NCBI GenBank assembly: GCA_902729315.2
Contig: LR746266.1
Location: forward strand, 2,304,759 to 2,368,758
Direction: 5' to 3'
Length of the DNA: 64,000 nucleotides
From: Spirodela intermedia
Lineage: Eukaryota > Streptophyta > Magnoliopsida > Alismatales > Araceae
Shown here piece after piece: positions 12,117 to 23,360 of this stretch (position 1 is the first letter of the stretch; the number at the start of each line of letters is the position of its first letter). The position numbers and the translations under genes are program-made. Below the pieces are notes generated by a model. It had not been told where the DNA came from. It saw nothing but the letters and a program-made list of their open reading frames with translations, and did not search any database.

Positions 12117-13735
12117 TGATAAGTCTTCATTATCATAAGTTAATAATTAGTAAATAATATAGTTTTAGCCTTAACTCATGATAAATAGACTTATATTTGT
12201 GTTAAAGTGTGAAAAGTAATTTTCAGTTGATTAACGTGAATTTTTGGGTAATTATGTGATTTTATATGATTTTTATAGTCTTACTTTTGAGATAAATGAA
12301 GAAAAAGAAATTAAAATAAAAATAGCAAAATAGGGGGGACCCGCTGGCTAGCTGGGCCCGCGAGCGGGTTGGAAGCGCAATCGAGCAGGAGCCACGAGCA
12401 GGGGCTCGAGCGGCTTGAACCGATGGGGGCACGTGTGCGCCACTCCCCTTTCACGTCACTGGTGGCTAGCCGGCTGTGGGGCAAAGACTGGTGGTACACA
12501 CGCGAGAAAGGGACTAGCTTCCAAATGTAACATTACTATATATTTGCCCGAATATTCGGCGCACAAGCGATGTGGGACTAAACCCATGTCACACCTTCCC
12601 TAGAAAGGGCGGACAACCAATGCGGGTTCGAATCCTCCTAGAGCTAAAATTCATATTTTTTATCTGATTATCGCGACTTTTCTGTAGATTGTCAGTGAAG
12701 GATTAAGCAACTAGAATCGCTGGATCATCGGCGAAAATCTCGTCAATGCAATTTGTGGAGCATTGTTACTAAAATTGCTGAATGATTCGCGATAAAAGGA
12801 TCCATCAAGTAAAGCATCTCCAATTGATCAACGAACAAGTCGTCGTCGGGAAGAGGACAATCCACCACGAGATAAGTCGCCACCTCTTGAGAATGTACCA
12901 AATGCAATGAAGAGCCTCCTCTTGCTGCGCGGACTTGAGGATGAAGCTCACTGACACGTGCCCCACCACCATCCAGCTCTTCTCCGTTGGGTGACAGCCG
13001 CTAGAGAGCAGCAAAGTCATCATTTTTCTGCCCCGCTGGGTGACAGCCGCCGGAGATGATTTGACGACCCATTTCATTGATCTCTAGACTTCACAAGGAG
13101 ATCTAGAGATTGCCCACGTCATCTTTGTCCAAGGAGAGCCTTTGAGGCCGTGTACACCACACGACGATCCTCCCAAATGCTCAAGATTCTGGTGCATTAC
13201 CGACGTATTACCACCGTGACGCTGGAACTCTATTTTCCTACTTTCAACTTACTTTACGCTTGATTTAGTGATAATTTGTGTAATTTTAATTTACTAATAT
13301 ATACTTCATTCAATTACGATTCTTTCAGTTTTTACAGATCTTAATTTGATCACTTAAATACTCTGTAATCGCTTACGTAAGAATCGTCGGGCGGAACTCT
13401 ATTTCTGCCTGATTCGCGTTCGCCGGGTGCTGACGTCATCTTGACGTCCGCACCCTTATTTCCCTTTTTCGTGAATTTTAAATATATTTCCTTTTCATTA
13501 CTTAGAATAAAATTCATAGAAAATAATATTCTTTGAGAACAATTATGAATAATTATCAGATATTATACTACATCCCTGTGATCGACCTAGAAAATTATCG
13601 CTACTTTTGAAATTTTATTGAATTATAATTGATAGATTTGTTTAGAAATACTTCTAAATATTTGAAAATTCATATTTTCTAGTTTTATAAATTTTAAATT
13701 TACGTGATTTACTATACAACAACTAAGTCACGTCA
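12117..13735 (+). repeat. 5' LTR of element A (LTR-T)
   Basis: This is a full 1619-bp LTR from TGATAAGTCTTC to ACTAAGTCACGTCA. The order of landmarks is: terminal hairpin (first 70 bp), poly-purine region near 12300-12340, TATATATT at about 12537, antisense USE at about 12568-12580, B-box-like GGGTTCGAATCC at about 12625, TGACG pair at 13431-13446, and a TATA-like box at about 13477-13488. It cuts exon 6 of the SPO11-2 pseudogene at its left edge. Confidence 0.93.
13431..13446 (+). promoter_or_regulatory. as-1-like pair of TGACG motifs in the LTR
   Basis: TGACGTCATCTTGACG has two TGACG cores starting 11 bp apart, the first inside a perfect TGACGTCA palindrome. The plant as-1 element, bound by TGA-class bZIP factors, has two TGACG cores 12 bp apart. 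The sequence TTTTAAATATATTTCC lies about 30-45 bp downstream (13477-13490) and could be the TATA box of the element's own transcript. That would give a long U3 and an R-U5 of about 220 bp. Function is inferred. Confidence 0.5.
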
Positions 13736-13740
13736 AATTT

Positions 13741-13758
13741 TGGCGTCGTTGCTGGAGA
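13741..13758 (+). other. Primer-binding site for tRNA-Asp (element A)
   Basis: TGGCGTCGTTGCTGGAGA starts 5 bp after the 5' LTR and matches the complement of the 3' end of plant tRNA-Asp(GTC) with three changes. Confidence 0.88.
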
Positions 13759-13951
13759 TGTATTGCATAATATTTAGTATTTTTCTGTTTTCCTCTTAAA
13801 GTACACAAAAAAAAAAATTAACTTTTGTTTTATTTTCTTCCTGCCGAAGTTTTTTAAGAAAAAGGGAACAAAAAGAAGCAAGGCAAGGGCTAGAGCATAC
13901 TGAAGGAGGGTAACAATTACTAAACTTTTCCCTCGAATTTATTGATTTTTT

Positions 13952-16419
13952 ATGCATGGTAGAAGATCTTTGCATCCAAGGCTAGAAAATTCTTTCATTA
14001 TTTCATTCAAAACTAAAAATCCGAAAGAAAAAATTAATTTTGATAGATCCTAAAGGAAGTATAGGTCAAACTGAGAACAATCCTATGGCCATGAAAAATT
14101 ATTATATCCCTAATTCATTTCAAAGAGCATCCAATATTAGAGTCCCATTAGCACCCACTATTAAATTCGAAATAAATCCAGGATTTTTTCAAATGCTCCC
14201 TAATTTTCATAGATTGCCTTTAGAGGAACCTCATCAGCACTTAAAAAAATTTCATATGGTCTGTGATTTAGTTAATCTCCCTCAAGTTACACCAGAAATT
14301 ATTAAGATGAAATTATTTCCTCATACACTTATGGATGAAGCTAGTCATTGGCTATCCACATTAAATAGAGAATTAACTAGTTGGAAAGACATAGAATAGG
14401 CCTTTCTTTGAAATTTTATCTCTTAGGAAAAACTCAAAATATGAGAAAACATATATGAAGTTTTTTTCAAAGACCAGGAGAAACTTTGCATGAGACATGG
14501 GAAAAATTCAAAGATTTACTTAGAATGTGTCCTCATCATACAATACCCAAGTGGCAGCTCAATAGAATTTTTTATGATGGATTATTAGAACAACATAGAA
14601 ATATGGTTGATTCTATATGTGGAGGAGCTTTTATGGAGAAAACCCTTGATAAAATTTACAGTATTTATGAGAATTTAAATAAAAATTCTAGAGATCAAGC
14701 CTCTTTTGAATTATATGACAGGGATAAGAAGAGAGGAATTTATGAATTGCATCATGATGATGATTCTAAATTAAGAAATGAGGTTAATAAGATTAATCAA
14801 AGATTAAAAAAACTTGATTTACTTATTGACAATATTAGAAAGCCTCTTAACCCTCAATTTAATTCAAACAGTATAGGTCCTATGTATAGTGAAAATGATC
14901 ATTTCGAATTTCAAAATCATCATAGGCAAGAACAAGTGCAGGTACCCCACGATTTTAGTAAAAATAGAGAATATTTTTGTAATTCTTATAATCCTAGTTG
15001 GGGGAATAATTTTTCGTGGAGAAAACCAAATAATATTCAAAATCCAGTAGCACTTAGATCCAATTCAAACTCTGAATTTCGTCCAAAACAAGAAAACAGA
15101 TTTTAGAAAAATCAGCCTTATCAAACCCAACTTGATACTATAGAAATGATGCAACAAACTATGAGCCAAATAATGCAACAAACTATGAATCAAATGATGC
15201 TGCACGAGAAACAAATTATAGAGGCTCTTGGGAATAAGGGAAAAGAGGGACAGCTACCTAGTCAGCCCATAGAAAATTCAGGAAACTATCCAACAGTAAG
15301 ATTTCAGCAAGGAGAGTCTAGTTGGATAAATTTAGAAAAAAACCCCCGAAATGAAAATGTTAGGTTAGTGAATACATTGAGTGAGAATATTTTACCTGAT
15401 CCTTTTTTTCAATTATTAGAAGAAATTGATGAGCCATTAGAAATAAATGAGAATATTAAGGCCGAAAATTTAGTAGCAGAAAACTTGAATAAAATCATTT
15501 ATTACTCACAATTGATGAATGAATATAGTGAGGATGATGAAGAGAAAGAGTCCTTAGATGAAGAAACAGCAGCTGATCATGGAAAAATCATCCAAATTTT
15601 CATAGAAGGGAGTAAGGACAGAAATGAAGAAAAACATATTTCAGGTGAGGAAAAATCAATTGATTTGGGAGATGTAGGAGAAGAATTAATAAATCTAATC
15701 ATAATTTTGTAGCTATGGACGTTGATAGTGAGGATGATGATGTATATCATATACCGAAATTAAAAGATAGCTCTTGGGAAGATGAAGAATTTGATGAGTT
15801 GAGAAATGAAAAGTTAGAAAAAGAGTTGATTCAACTAATGGGGAGAAACGAAAATAATGAATATAGAGATAATTTTGAAGGAGAAAATTTCAATTTTACT
15901 GAATTCATTAGATCTAAGATTAAAGAAGACAATCCTTCCATCCTTCAAAACCCACAGCCCATTAGAATTATTTCTAAGCTTGAAATATTTCACTCCTCGT
16001 AAATTGAACAAATATGTATGGAAGATAAAATGGAGCAGGGGAAGATTATGCAGATAAAAGAACACATTAAGAAATGGGTGAGTGGAAGAATTAAAGATAT
16101 CAATTTAGATGAAAAAATTCTAGATTGGGTAAGAGCTAATTCGAAAATTATATGGCCTGATATCATTTTATAGTCTATTAATAGAAAGTATTTATTAATG
16201 AATGAGAGCCTTAAAAAACAAGATAGAAATGAGGAAAGATTCTTTTCAAAATGGAAATATTATTTTTGGGAAAAATTTGTTAATTTTCATTTTTTTTTTG
16301 TTGAAAGTATGTCAAGGTATATATATGAAGTATATGAATTTATGCTAAATCTGAAAAAGAATATCATGAAACTTATCTTGGGATACAAATATATTTTGAT
16401 GGCCATAGATCATCTTATA
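13952..16419 (+). pseudogene. Degraded gag of element A plus unknown C-terminal region
   Basis: The reading frame starts at MHGRRSLHPR and has one extra A in the run near 14033. It resumes at 14040-14399 (gag core with LPLEEPHQHLKKFHMVCDLV), hits TAG at 14397-14399, and resumes at 14486-15106. That part has the Athila-type block ETWEKFKDLLRMCPHHTIP followed by FYDGLLEQHRNMVDSICGGA. It hits TAG at 15104-15106 and continues at 15146-15712 and 15715-16002 with Gln/Met-rich and then acidic sequence. A further block (about 16018-16419, with KKWVSGRIKDINLDEKILDW) is conserved in element C but unrecognised. The CCHC knuckle that usually follows the gag core is absent. The product would be a capsid-type Gag, but this copy cannot make it. 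Confidence 0.85.
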
Positions 16420-17995
16420 TGATCTAAGAGCTGTCCAGCTGAAGACATTAAATTCAGCCCTGCATGAGAGGCAACCCATGGTTTTTATTTCATTTTGTTT
16501 GATTTTTTTAAGCTCTGTTTTACTTAGAATTTCACAGTACTTGTTTCTGTATTTGTTTTTTCGAAAAAGTGCAAGAGGAGGAGTGTAAGACGAAGTGGAA
16601 AATTAAAAACAAGGTTGAGGTGATGTCTTTCGGAGTTTTATCATTTATGACAATATTTTTAATGCTTAACTTTGCATATATGCATGCTTCACTTGAAAAT
16701 TATATTTTCTGCATATTCTGTTTCGAGTTTTCTGTGTCATTGAGGACAATGTCATTTTTAAGTTGGGGGGTGAAGTATTCATTATTAATTTATGCTGTAG
16801 AACGATTAAGAACATGTGTTTGCAATAGAACAGCAACTAAAAAAAAAAAAAAAAAAAATTCAGAAAAATTGCAACATCTATTTTCTGGTTTTCTGTCATG
16901 AACAACAGACTGTCAAAAATAGCAGACAAAAAACAGCCCAAAATTTAAAATTCTAGAGACTCTTTCTCACATTTCAATCCCCTAGACATATATTACTGAA
17001 ATTCGAAATTACAGCTATAAAAAGGATAGTTTTGATTTATTTTTGATAAATTTATTGTTGCTAAAAACAGAACTGAAAATAGAAAACAGAACTATCAGAA
17101 CTATCTAATTTACAAATTTCTTATATCATATGGCATGCATGAAAAATTAAATCAATTAGATTGATTGATACCAAAAGATACTAGGAAGATTATTATTAAG
17201 TCAAAAGAATGATCTAGTAGCATGAAATGTTGGAATACTCCTTGGATACATGATAGATAACATGGATTTGATTTTACAGATTTTCACTTCATGATCTTGA
17301 TGGATAGTATTTACTTGATGTGAAAATTTGATTGATCATTTGAGTTTAATAGAGATTTTTGCACCTAGATCTATAGTAGTTGTGAGGACAAATCACTTAT
17401 TTTGGAAAAAGAGAGAGAGAGCAATGTGAAAAATCTAAAAACGAAGAGTACACATGGAGGGTATGAGACATCATTCTCATTGTCGAAAATCGTGTATAGA
17501 AAAACACTTGCTGCAAAATAAGTGGATAAAGTGAAAGCCCTGAAAATGAAAAGTACACATAGAGGGTGTGAGACATCATTCTTATTGTCGAAATTTGTCT
17601 ATAGAAAAAGCTACTTATCTACTATATATATCAAAAAAAAAAAAGAAGGAAGAAATATAGTGCAAACTTCAAAAATCAAGCCATGGAAAAAGGAAAATGA
17701 AAGATCAATATTATTCTTGGATGATTATTGATAATTGGAACATCTTGTAAATATATCTATGAGTGAAGAAGTGATAAAGATGTGAATAGAAGAAGTGAAG
17801 TCTAGATTGTTATTCCAAGGAGTGCTTAAACTTTTAAGTGCTTGACATCATTCTTAAATACTTGATATAAGAATCCAAAGTGTCTAAAGGTGCATCATTT
17901 CTAATTGTATTTTTTTTATGTATTGAAATATGATGTTTGAGATTTGTAAATTTTTATTTTCGTAATTCCATTGCTAAGGGATTAGCAATGATTTA
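16420..17995 (+). other. Non-coding 3' internal region of element A
   Basis: This stretch has the post-pol landmarks of Athila/Tat elements: GAGGCAACCCATGG at about 16470, then GAGGACAATG and AAGTTGGGGGGTGAAG at about 16742-16775, and an A-run at about 16840. A sequence of about 60-120 bp with GTGAGACATCATTC is imperfectly duplicated at 17445-17500 and 17555-17605. No convincing ORF is present. Element C aligns through 37985, where its sequence jumps into the LTR. Confidence 0.7.
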
Positions 17996-18007
17996 AGTTG
18001 GGGGCTG
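17996..18007 (+). other. Polypurine tract of element A
   Basis: AGTTGGGGGCTG lies immediately before the TGATAAG end of the 3' LTR, where plus-strand priming is expected in LTR retrotransposons. Confidence 0.75.
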
Positions 18008-19135
18008 TGATAAGTTTTCATTATCATGAGTTAATAATTAGTAAATAATATAGTTTTAGCCTTAACTCATGATAAATAGACTTATATTTGTGTTAAAGTG
18101 TGAAAAGTGGTTTTTAGTTGATTAACGTGAATTTTTGGGTAATTATGTGATTTTATTCGATTTTATATGATTTTTACAATCTTACTTTTGAGATAAATGA
18201 AGGAAAATAAATTAAAATAAAAATAGCAAAATGGGGGGGACCGGCCGGCCATCGAGTAAAGCATCCCCGATTGATCGACGAACAAGCCGTCGTCGGGAAG
18301 AGGACGATTCACCAGGAGACCAGTCGCCACCTCCTGAGAGCGTACCAGATGTGATGAAGAGCCTCCTCTTGCTGCGCGGACTTGAGGATGAAGCTCCCTG
18401 ACACGCGCCCCACCTCCATCTAGCTCCTCTCCATCGGGTGACAGCCGCCGGAGAGCCACAAAGTCGACGTTTTTCCGCTCTACCGGGTGACAACCGCTGG
18501 AGACGATTCGACGACTCATTTCATTGATCTCCAGACTTTGCAAGGAGATCTAGAGATTGCCCACATCGTCTTTGTCCAAGGAGAGCCTTCGAGGCCGTGG
18601 ACACTACATGATGATCCTCCCGAACACTCAGGATTCCGGTGCATCGCTGACGCATCGTCGATGCCAGAACTCTGTTTTCCTGCTTTCAACTTAATTTCTA
18701 TTTCATTTAGTGATAAATTATTGATTTTAAATTTACCACAATATACTTCATTTTATTACAATTTTTTTGGCTTTTACAAATCTTAATTTGATCAATTAAA
18801 TCGTCTATAATCACTTACGTAAGAATCACCAGCCAGAACTCTATTTCTGCCCGATTCACATTTGCCGGGCACTAACATCATCCTAACGTCCGCACCCTTA
18901 TTTTCTTTTTCTGTGAATTTTAAATATATTTCCTTTTCATTTCTTAGTATAAAATTCATAGAAAATAGTATTCTTTGAGGAAAATTCTGAATAATTACTA
19001 GATTTTTGAAAGTTTTATTGAATTATACTTGATATATTTGTTCAAAAATACTTCTAAATATCCAAAAATTTGTATTTTATAGTTTTATAAATTTTAAATT
19101 TACGTGATTTACTATACAACGACTAAGTCACGTGA
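18008..19135 (+). repeat. 3' LTR of element A, internally deleted
   Basis: This is a 1128-bp copy. About 500 bp is missing at about 18250, where CCGGCCGGCC runs straight into ATCGAGTAAAGC. The lost part carries the USE/TATA pair and the B-box-like motif. The end is CACGTGA instead of CACGTCA. The right flank is the RT fragment of element B. Confidence 0.88.
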
Positions 19136-19679
19136 TAAAACTATCTATACACATGCGTCATGTTCCATCTTTCTTAGGCACTAAAAGAGTTGGGACAGGA
19201 CATAGACTTAGACTTTCTCGAATAAATCTTTTCTCGATAAGTTACAAAACTTGTCTTCTAAGTTCTTTATGCCCAGCTAGACTCACTCGATAGTGGGGTA
19301 GATTGGGTAAAGAAGAGCCGAGTTGCAGACCTATGTTATGCTGAATGTCTCTAATAAGAGGTAAGTAATTGAGTAAGTCATTAGGAAATACTTCTTGGAA
19401 TTTTGAGATGAGTTGTAAGATAGAAAGATTTAAATTTACAGAATCAATGCTAAGGTTGACTTGTAGAGAAAATAAAACAATAAGAGGACATTCTATGTTT
19501 TTTATTTATTTGTGGATATGGGAACTAGAGATAAGATTTATAGTTGGACCCGAAGGGGTTGTTAACAGACTCGATTTACTCTTAACATAGGGGTGTACAA
19601 TTATCTTTTTAACTTTAAAAATAAAAGATCAACATTAGACTTTCGTTGAATTGTAACATCACTGTCGTACAACCAAGGC
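19136..19679 (-). pseudogene. Reverse transcriptase fragment of Ty3/gypsy element B
   Basis: Minus-strand reading recovers the start of a gypsy RT. It has IRDIQHNIGL, LPNLPHYRVS, a segment with IEKRFIRESLSLCPVP, and LLVPKKDGT followed by RMCIDS, the hallmark of RT domain 1-2. There are stops, including one where the family has Trp before RMC. It is cut on the left at 19136 by the end of element A. Its gag and protease lie at 23361-24784, across a solo LTR with AAGGC duplications. Confidence 0.88.
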
Positions 19680-20473
19680 TGACGTGATTTAGTCGTTATA
19701 TACTAAATCACGCAAATTTAAAATTTATAAAACTAGAAAATATGAATTTTCAAATATTTAGAAGTATTTTTGAATAAATATATCAATTATAATTTAATAA
19801 ACTTCCAAAACTAGCAGTAATTTTCCAAGTCGATCACAAGGATGTAACATAATATCTGGTAATTATTCAGAATTTTGCTCAAAGAATATTATTTTCTATA
19901 AATTTTATACTAATAAATGAAAAGAAAATATATTTAAAATTCACAAAAAGGAAAATAAGGGTGCGTACGTCAAGATGACGTCAATGCCTGGCGAACGCAA
20001 ATTAGGCAGAAATAGAGTTCCGTCCGGCGATTCTTACGTAAGCGATTAAAGATAATTTAGTTAATTAAATTAAGATCTGTGGAAGCTAGAAGAATCGTAA
20101 TTGAAAGAAGTATATTGTGGTAAATTAAAATCATATAAATTATCACTAAATGAAGTGTAAAGTAAGTTAAAAGTAGGAAAACAAAGTTCCAACGTCGCGG
20201 TAGTGATGCGTTGGCGATGCACTGGAATCCTAAACATTCGGGAGGATTGTCGTACAATGTCTATGGCCTCGATGGCTCTCCTTAGACGAAGATGACGTGG
20301 GCAATCTCTAGATCTCTTTGCAAAGTCTAGAGATCAATGAAATGGGTCATCAAATCATCTTCGGCGGCTGTCACCCGGCGGAGCGAAAAAATGGCAACTT
20401 TGCGGCTCTTCAACGACTGTCACCCGACGGATAAGAGCTAGATGGAGGTGGGGCGCGTGTCAAAGAGCTTCAT

Positions 20474-22517
20474 TGATGCAGGACAGGGCGAGAACCCCCA
20501 ATATCTAATCAATGAAACTCAAGACCCGGGATAAAGTAGTTGAACCAATCCGGTTTGGATGTAGAGACCCTAGACTCTAGGTCTAACCACATAACCTGAG
20601 TACAGGCAGGCGTACCAATATACTGATCAAGCCAGGACAACCCAGGGAAACACTAGACGATGGTAAGTGTAAGGCCCTCTCGATCCACGTCCGAACAGAC
20701 AGTAGAACTGTCGTTGTGAGGTAGCCTAGGGCTGCAGCTCGTGAACGGTGACGAATCTGGCACAACGTCGTAAGGAGGGGTACAGAGCTAACCTTTGGGC
20801 TGCGTAGCCTGGCGAGTCGTGACAAAGCGGTGATTCGACGAAGGCAGAGATGTCTGGTGAAGAGCGATGCTCAACGTCGACGTTTGGTCCTGGTCGAGAG
20901 TCGCAGAAGTCGTCGCAGAAGTCGTCGTCTAAAGGCGGGGCACGGTCGGTGCGGGCGTGGGCCCGCTGGTGGGCCGAAGGGCACGCTTGGGGGTGCGCGC
21001 GGCCAGCCGCGCGGCGTGCCCTAGGGCACGCGGGCAGTGGCGCCGGGTGGGCGCGCGGGGGAAGCGCGGCGGCAGCGCTTCGGCGGGAAGGCCGGGCGTC
21101 TGCGGCGCTTCGGCAGGAATGCCGAGCGTCAGCGGCGCTTCGGCGGGAAGGCCGAGCGTCAGCGGCGCTTCGGCCGGAATGCCGAGCGTCGACGGCGCTT
21201 CGGCGGGAAGGCCGAGCGTCAGCGGCGCTTCGGCAGGAATGCCGAGCGTCAGCGGCGCTTCGGCGGGAATGCCGAGCGTCAGCGGCGCTTCGGCGGGAAT
21301 GCCGAGCGTCAGCGGCGCTTCGGCGGGAATGCCGAGCGTCGGCGGCGCTTCGGCGGGAAGGCTGAGCGTCAGCGGCGCTGAAAACGGCGTGACGGCGGCG
21401 GGGATTCGTCGGGAAACTCCGGCGGGGCCTGTGAGGAGCTGGGACTGGATCTGGCTCGTCGGCACGGCAGCAGAGTCTCTCCCGACGTCGGTGGCAGGTT
21501 GGCGTTCGTCGGCGAACGGCCAGCGACTGGGCGGAGCGGCGGAGGGCGGCCCCGGCGAGTTTATGGTGGAGTTCCGGAGGAAGAGGCGGCAGTTGAACCA
21601 GGAGTCGAGAGACTCCGGCGGAGTGCTCGGCGACGGCTCGTAGGGAGGCGAAGCGAGCCCCTTTCGTCACGACGGCGTGACGGGGTTCCAGCAGAGGCGG
21701 CGGCGGTTGCAGCGGCAACCGCGACCGTTTCGTCCGGTGACGGCGGCGACCTCCCGGGCGGCAATGAGATGGCCGGCGGCAGCGGTGGTCTCAGGCGGCG
21801 GCGGGACTTCTCGGGCAGCAGCGTCACGAGGAACGAAGTCCTCGAAGGGGGTATCGACGACCTTCCTCTCCCTCCTTCCCTCCCTATCTTAGGTCACGAA
21901 GGGGGTATCTCACAAGACGATAATTTCTCACAAAATGCGGCGCTCCCTTGAGGGGGGGTCCTACCTCCCCTTATATGGGGCCCACAAGTGGGCTAAGGGG
22001 AGGTGGGCCCACTTGAGGCCCTCAAGCCCATAAGCCACAAAAGGCTACAAAAGGGGCTTATTGGGCCTCTTAAAGAGAGACCCAATAAGCTCCCCTAAAA
22101 GGAGAAAGAGGAGGGTCCTCTTACAGTGCTTAAGTGGGCCTCAGTTGAAGACCCAAATAAGCCCCAAAAGAGGCCCAAAAGGAAAGACACATAGGTCCCA
22201 CCCCCTTAGGGTTTTAATTGGGCCTCAAAGAGAGACCCAATAAAACCCTAAAGAAAGGGAGACACAAACAACAACACACACACATAGAATTGGGCCCGCT
22301 AACACACAAACGCGAGGCCCAACAAGTCAACGTCAAAATACAAAGAAAGATAAGGGTGAGCTCGAGCTCATCGTCGTCGTGGAGGTGGAATGTCGTTGTC
22401 CCAAAGGACTAAGCCATGTAGCGAAAGCCAAGCTCCTTCATCTCTGCATGTCGATCAGGCTGAACTCAAACTGCCGGTGTCTCCTAAGCTGATGGAGATG
22501 GGTCCCGCTCGCCATCA
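20474..22517. mobile_element. GC-rich TG...CA element, probable solo LTR of another family
   Basis: The 2044-bp insertion starts TGATGCAGGACAGGG and ends CTCGCCATCA. It is flanked by perfect TTCAT duplications (20469-20473 and 22518-22522) inside an LTR-T. TG...CA ends plus a 5-bp duplication indicate an LTR. It shares no sequence with LTR-T and is much richer in G+C. On the minus strand CCCATATAAGGGGAGG (about 21970-21985) could be its TATA region. The 3' third is rich in GGCCC and in repeats of GGGCCTC...AGAGACCCAATAA (about 22055-22260). The long overlapping ORFs at 20726-21951 on both strands are a by-product of its 30-bp minisatellite and high G+C. Confidence 0.8.
21066..21380. repeat. 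30-bp minisatellite, about ten units
   Basis: The unit GCGGCGCTTCGGCGGGAATG plus CCGAGCGTCA repeats about ten times with small variations (AAG for AAT, GGCCGG for GGCGGG). Because 30 is a multiple of three, several frames on both strands stay open and give periodic peptides. It lies inside the GC-rich TG...CA element. Confidence 0.95.
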
Positions 22518-23360
22518 TTCATCCTCAGGTCCACGTAGCAAGAGGAGGCTCTTCATCACATCCAGTATGCTCTTAGGAGGTGACGACTTGTCTCCCGGCA
22601 GATCGTCCTCTTCCTGACCACGACTTGTTCGTCGATCAATCAGAGATGCTTTACTTGATATATTCGCGATCCTTTTATCGTGAATCGTTCATCAATTTTA
22701 GTAACAATGCTTCGCGAATCGCATTGACGAGATTTTGCGTCGATGATCTAGTGATTCTAGTTGTTTAATCCTTCACCGGCGATCTGCAGGAAAGTCGCGA
22801 TAATCAGATAAAAAAATATGAGTTTTGGCTCTAGGAGGATTCAAACCCGCCTTAGTTGCCCACCCTTTTTGGGGAAGGTGACACGGGTTTAGTCCCACAT
22901 CGGTTGTGCGCTGAAGTTTCTGTCGAATATAAAGTAATATTAGATTTTTGATCAAGTCCCTTTCTTGCACGTGTACGACCACTCCTTGCCCCACAGCCGA
23001 CTGGCAACCGGTGACGTGAAAGGAGAGTGGCGCACATGTGTCCCCATGGGTTCAAGCCGCTCGAGCCCCTACTCGCGGCTCCTACCTGACTATGCTTCTG
23101 ACCCGCTTGCAGGCCCGGCTGGCTAGCAGCCCCCCCCCATTTTATTATATTTTTATTTTTATTTATTTTTCTTCATTTATCTCAAAAGTAAGACTATAAA
23201 AATTGTATAAAATAACATAATTACCCAAAAATTCACATTAATTAATTGAAAACCACTTTTCACACTTTAACATAAATATAAGTCTATTTATCATGAGTTA
23301 AGGCTAAAACTATATTATTTACTAATTATTAACTTATGATAATGAAGACTTATCAAAGGC

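Larger units (their letters stand above)
12117..19135 (+). mobile_element. LTR-T element A: gag-only, non-autonomous Ty3/gypsy (Athila/Tat-like)
   Basis: The element runs 5' LTR 12117-13735, tRNA-Asp primer site 13741-13758, degraded gag about 13952-16420, post-gag non-coding 16421-17995, polypurine tract 17996-18007 and 3' LTR 18008-19135. No protease, RT, RNase H or integrase can be seen in any frame. The gag is followed directly by the GGCAACCCATGG segment (about 16470) and the GAGGACAATG...AAGTTGGGGGGTG motif (about 16742) that follow integrase in autonomous Athila/Tat elements. Element C (32688-39349) has the same plan. The left flank is SPO11-2 exon 6 and the right flank is Ty3/gypsy RT, with no target duplication. 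Confidence 0.9.
19680..23355 (-). mobile_element. Solo LTR-T in element B, itself carrying a GC-rich insertion
   Basis: The ends are TGACGTGATTTAG and GAAGACTTATCA, with perfect AAGGC duplications (19675-19679 and 23356-23360). Removing the inner element 20474-22517 and one copy of its duplication leaves about 1627 bp, the normal family length. It interrupts the pol region of element B between RT and protease. Confidence 0.95.

Noticed and set aside
16569-16901. A 110-codon ORF in the 3' part of element A.
   Set aside because: It covers the post-pol landmarks and ends in a run of Lys codons from an A-run. The counterpart in element C is broken.
20726-21951. Several long overlapping ORFs (330, 228, 178, 171 and 150 codons) on both strands.
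   Set aside because: They follow from a 30-bp repeat and high G+C. The peptides are periodic, no domain is present, and the whole region is inside a TG...CA insertion.
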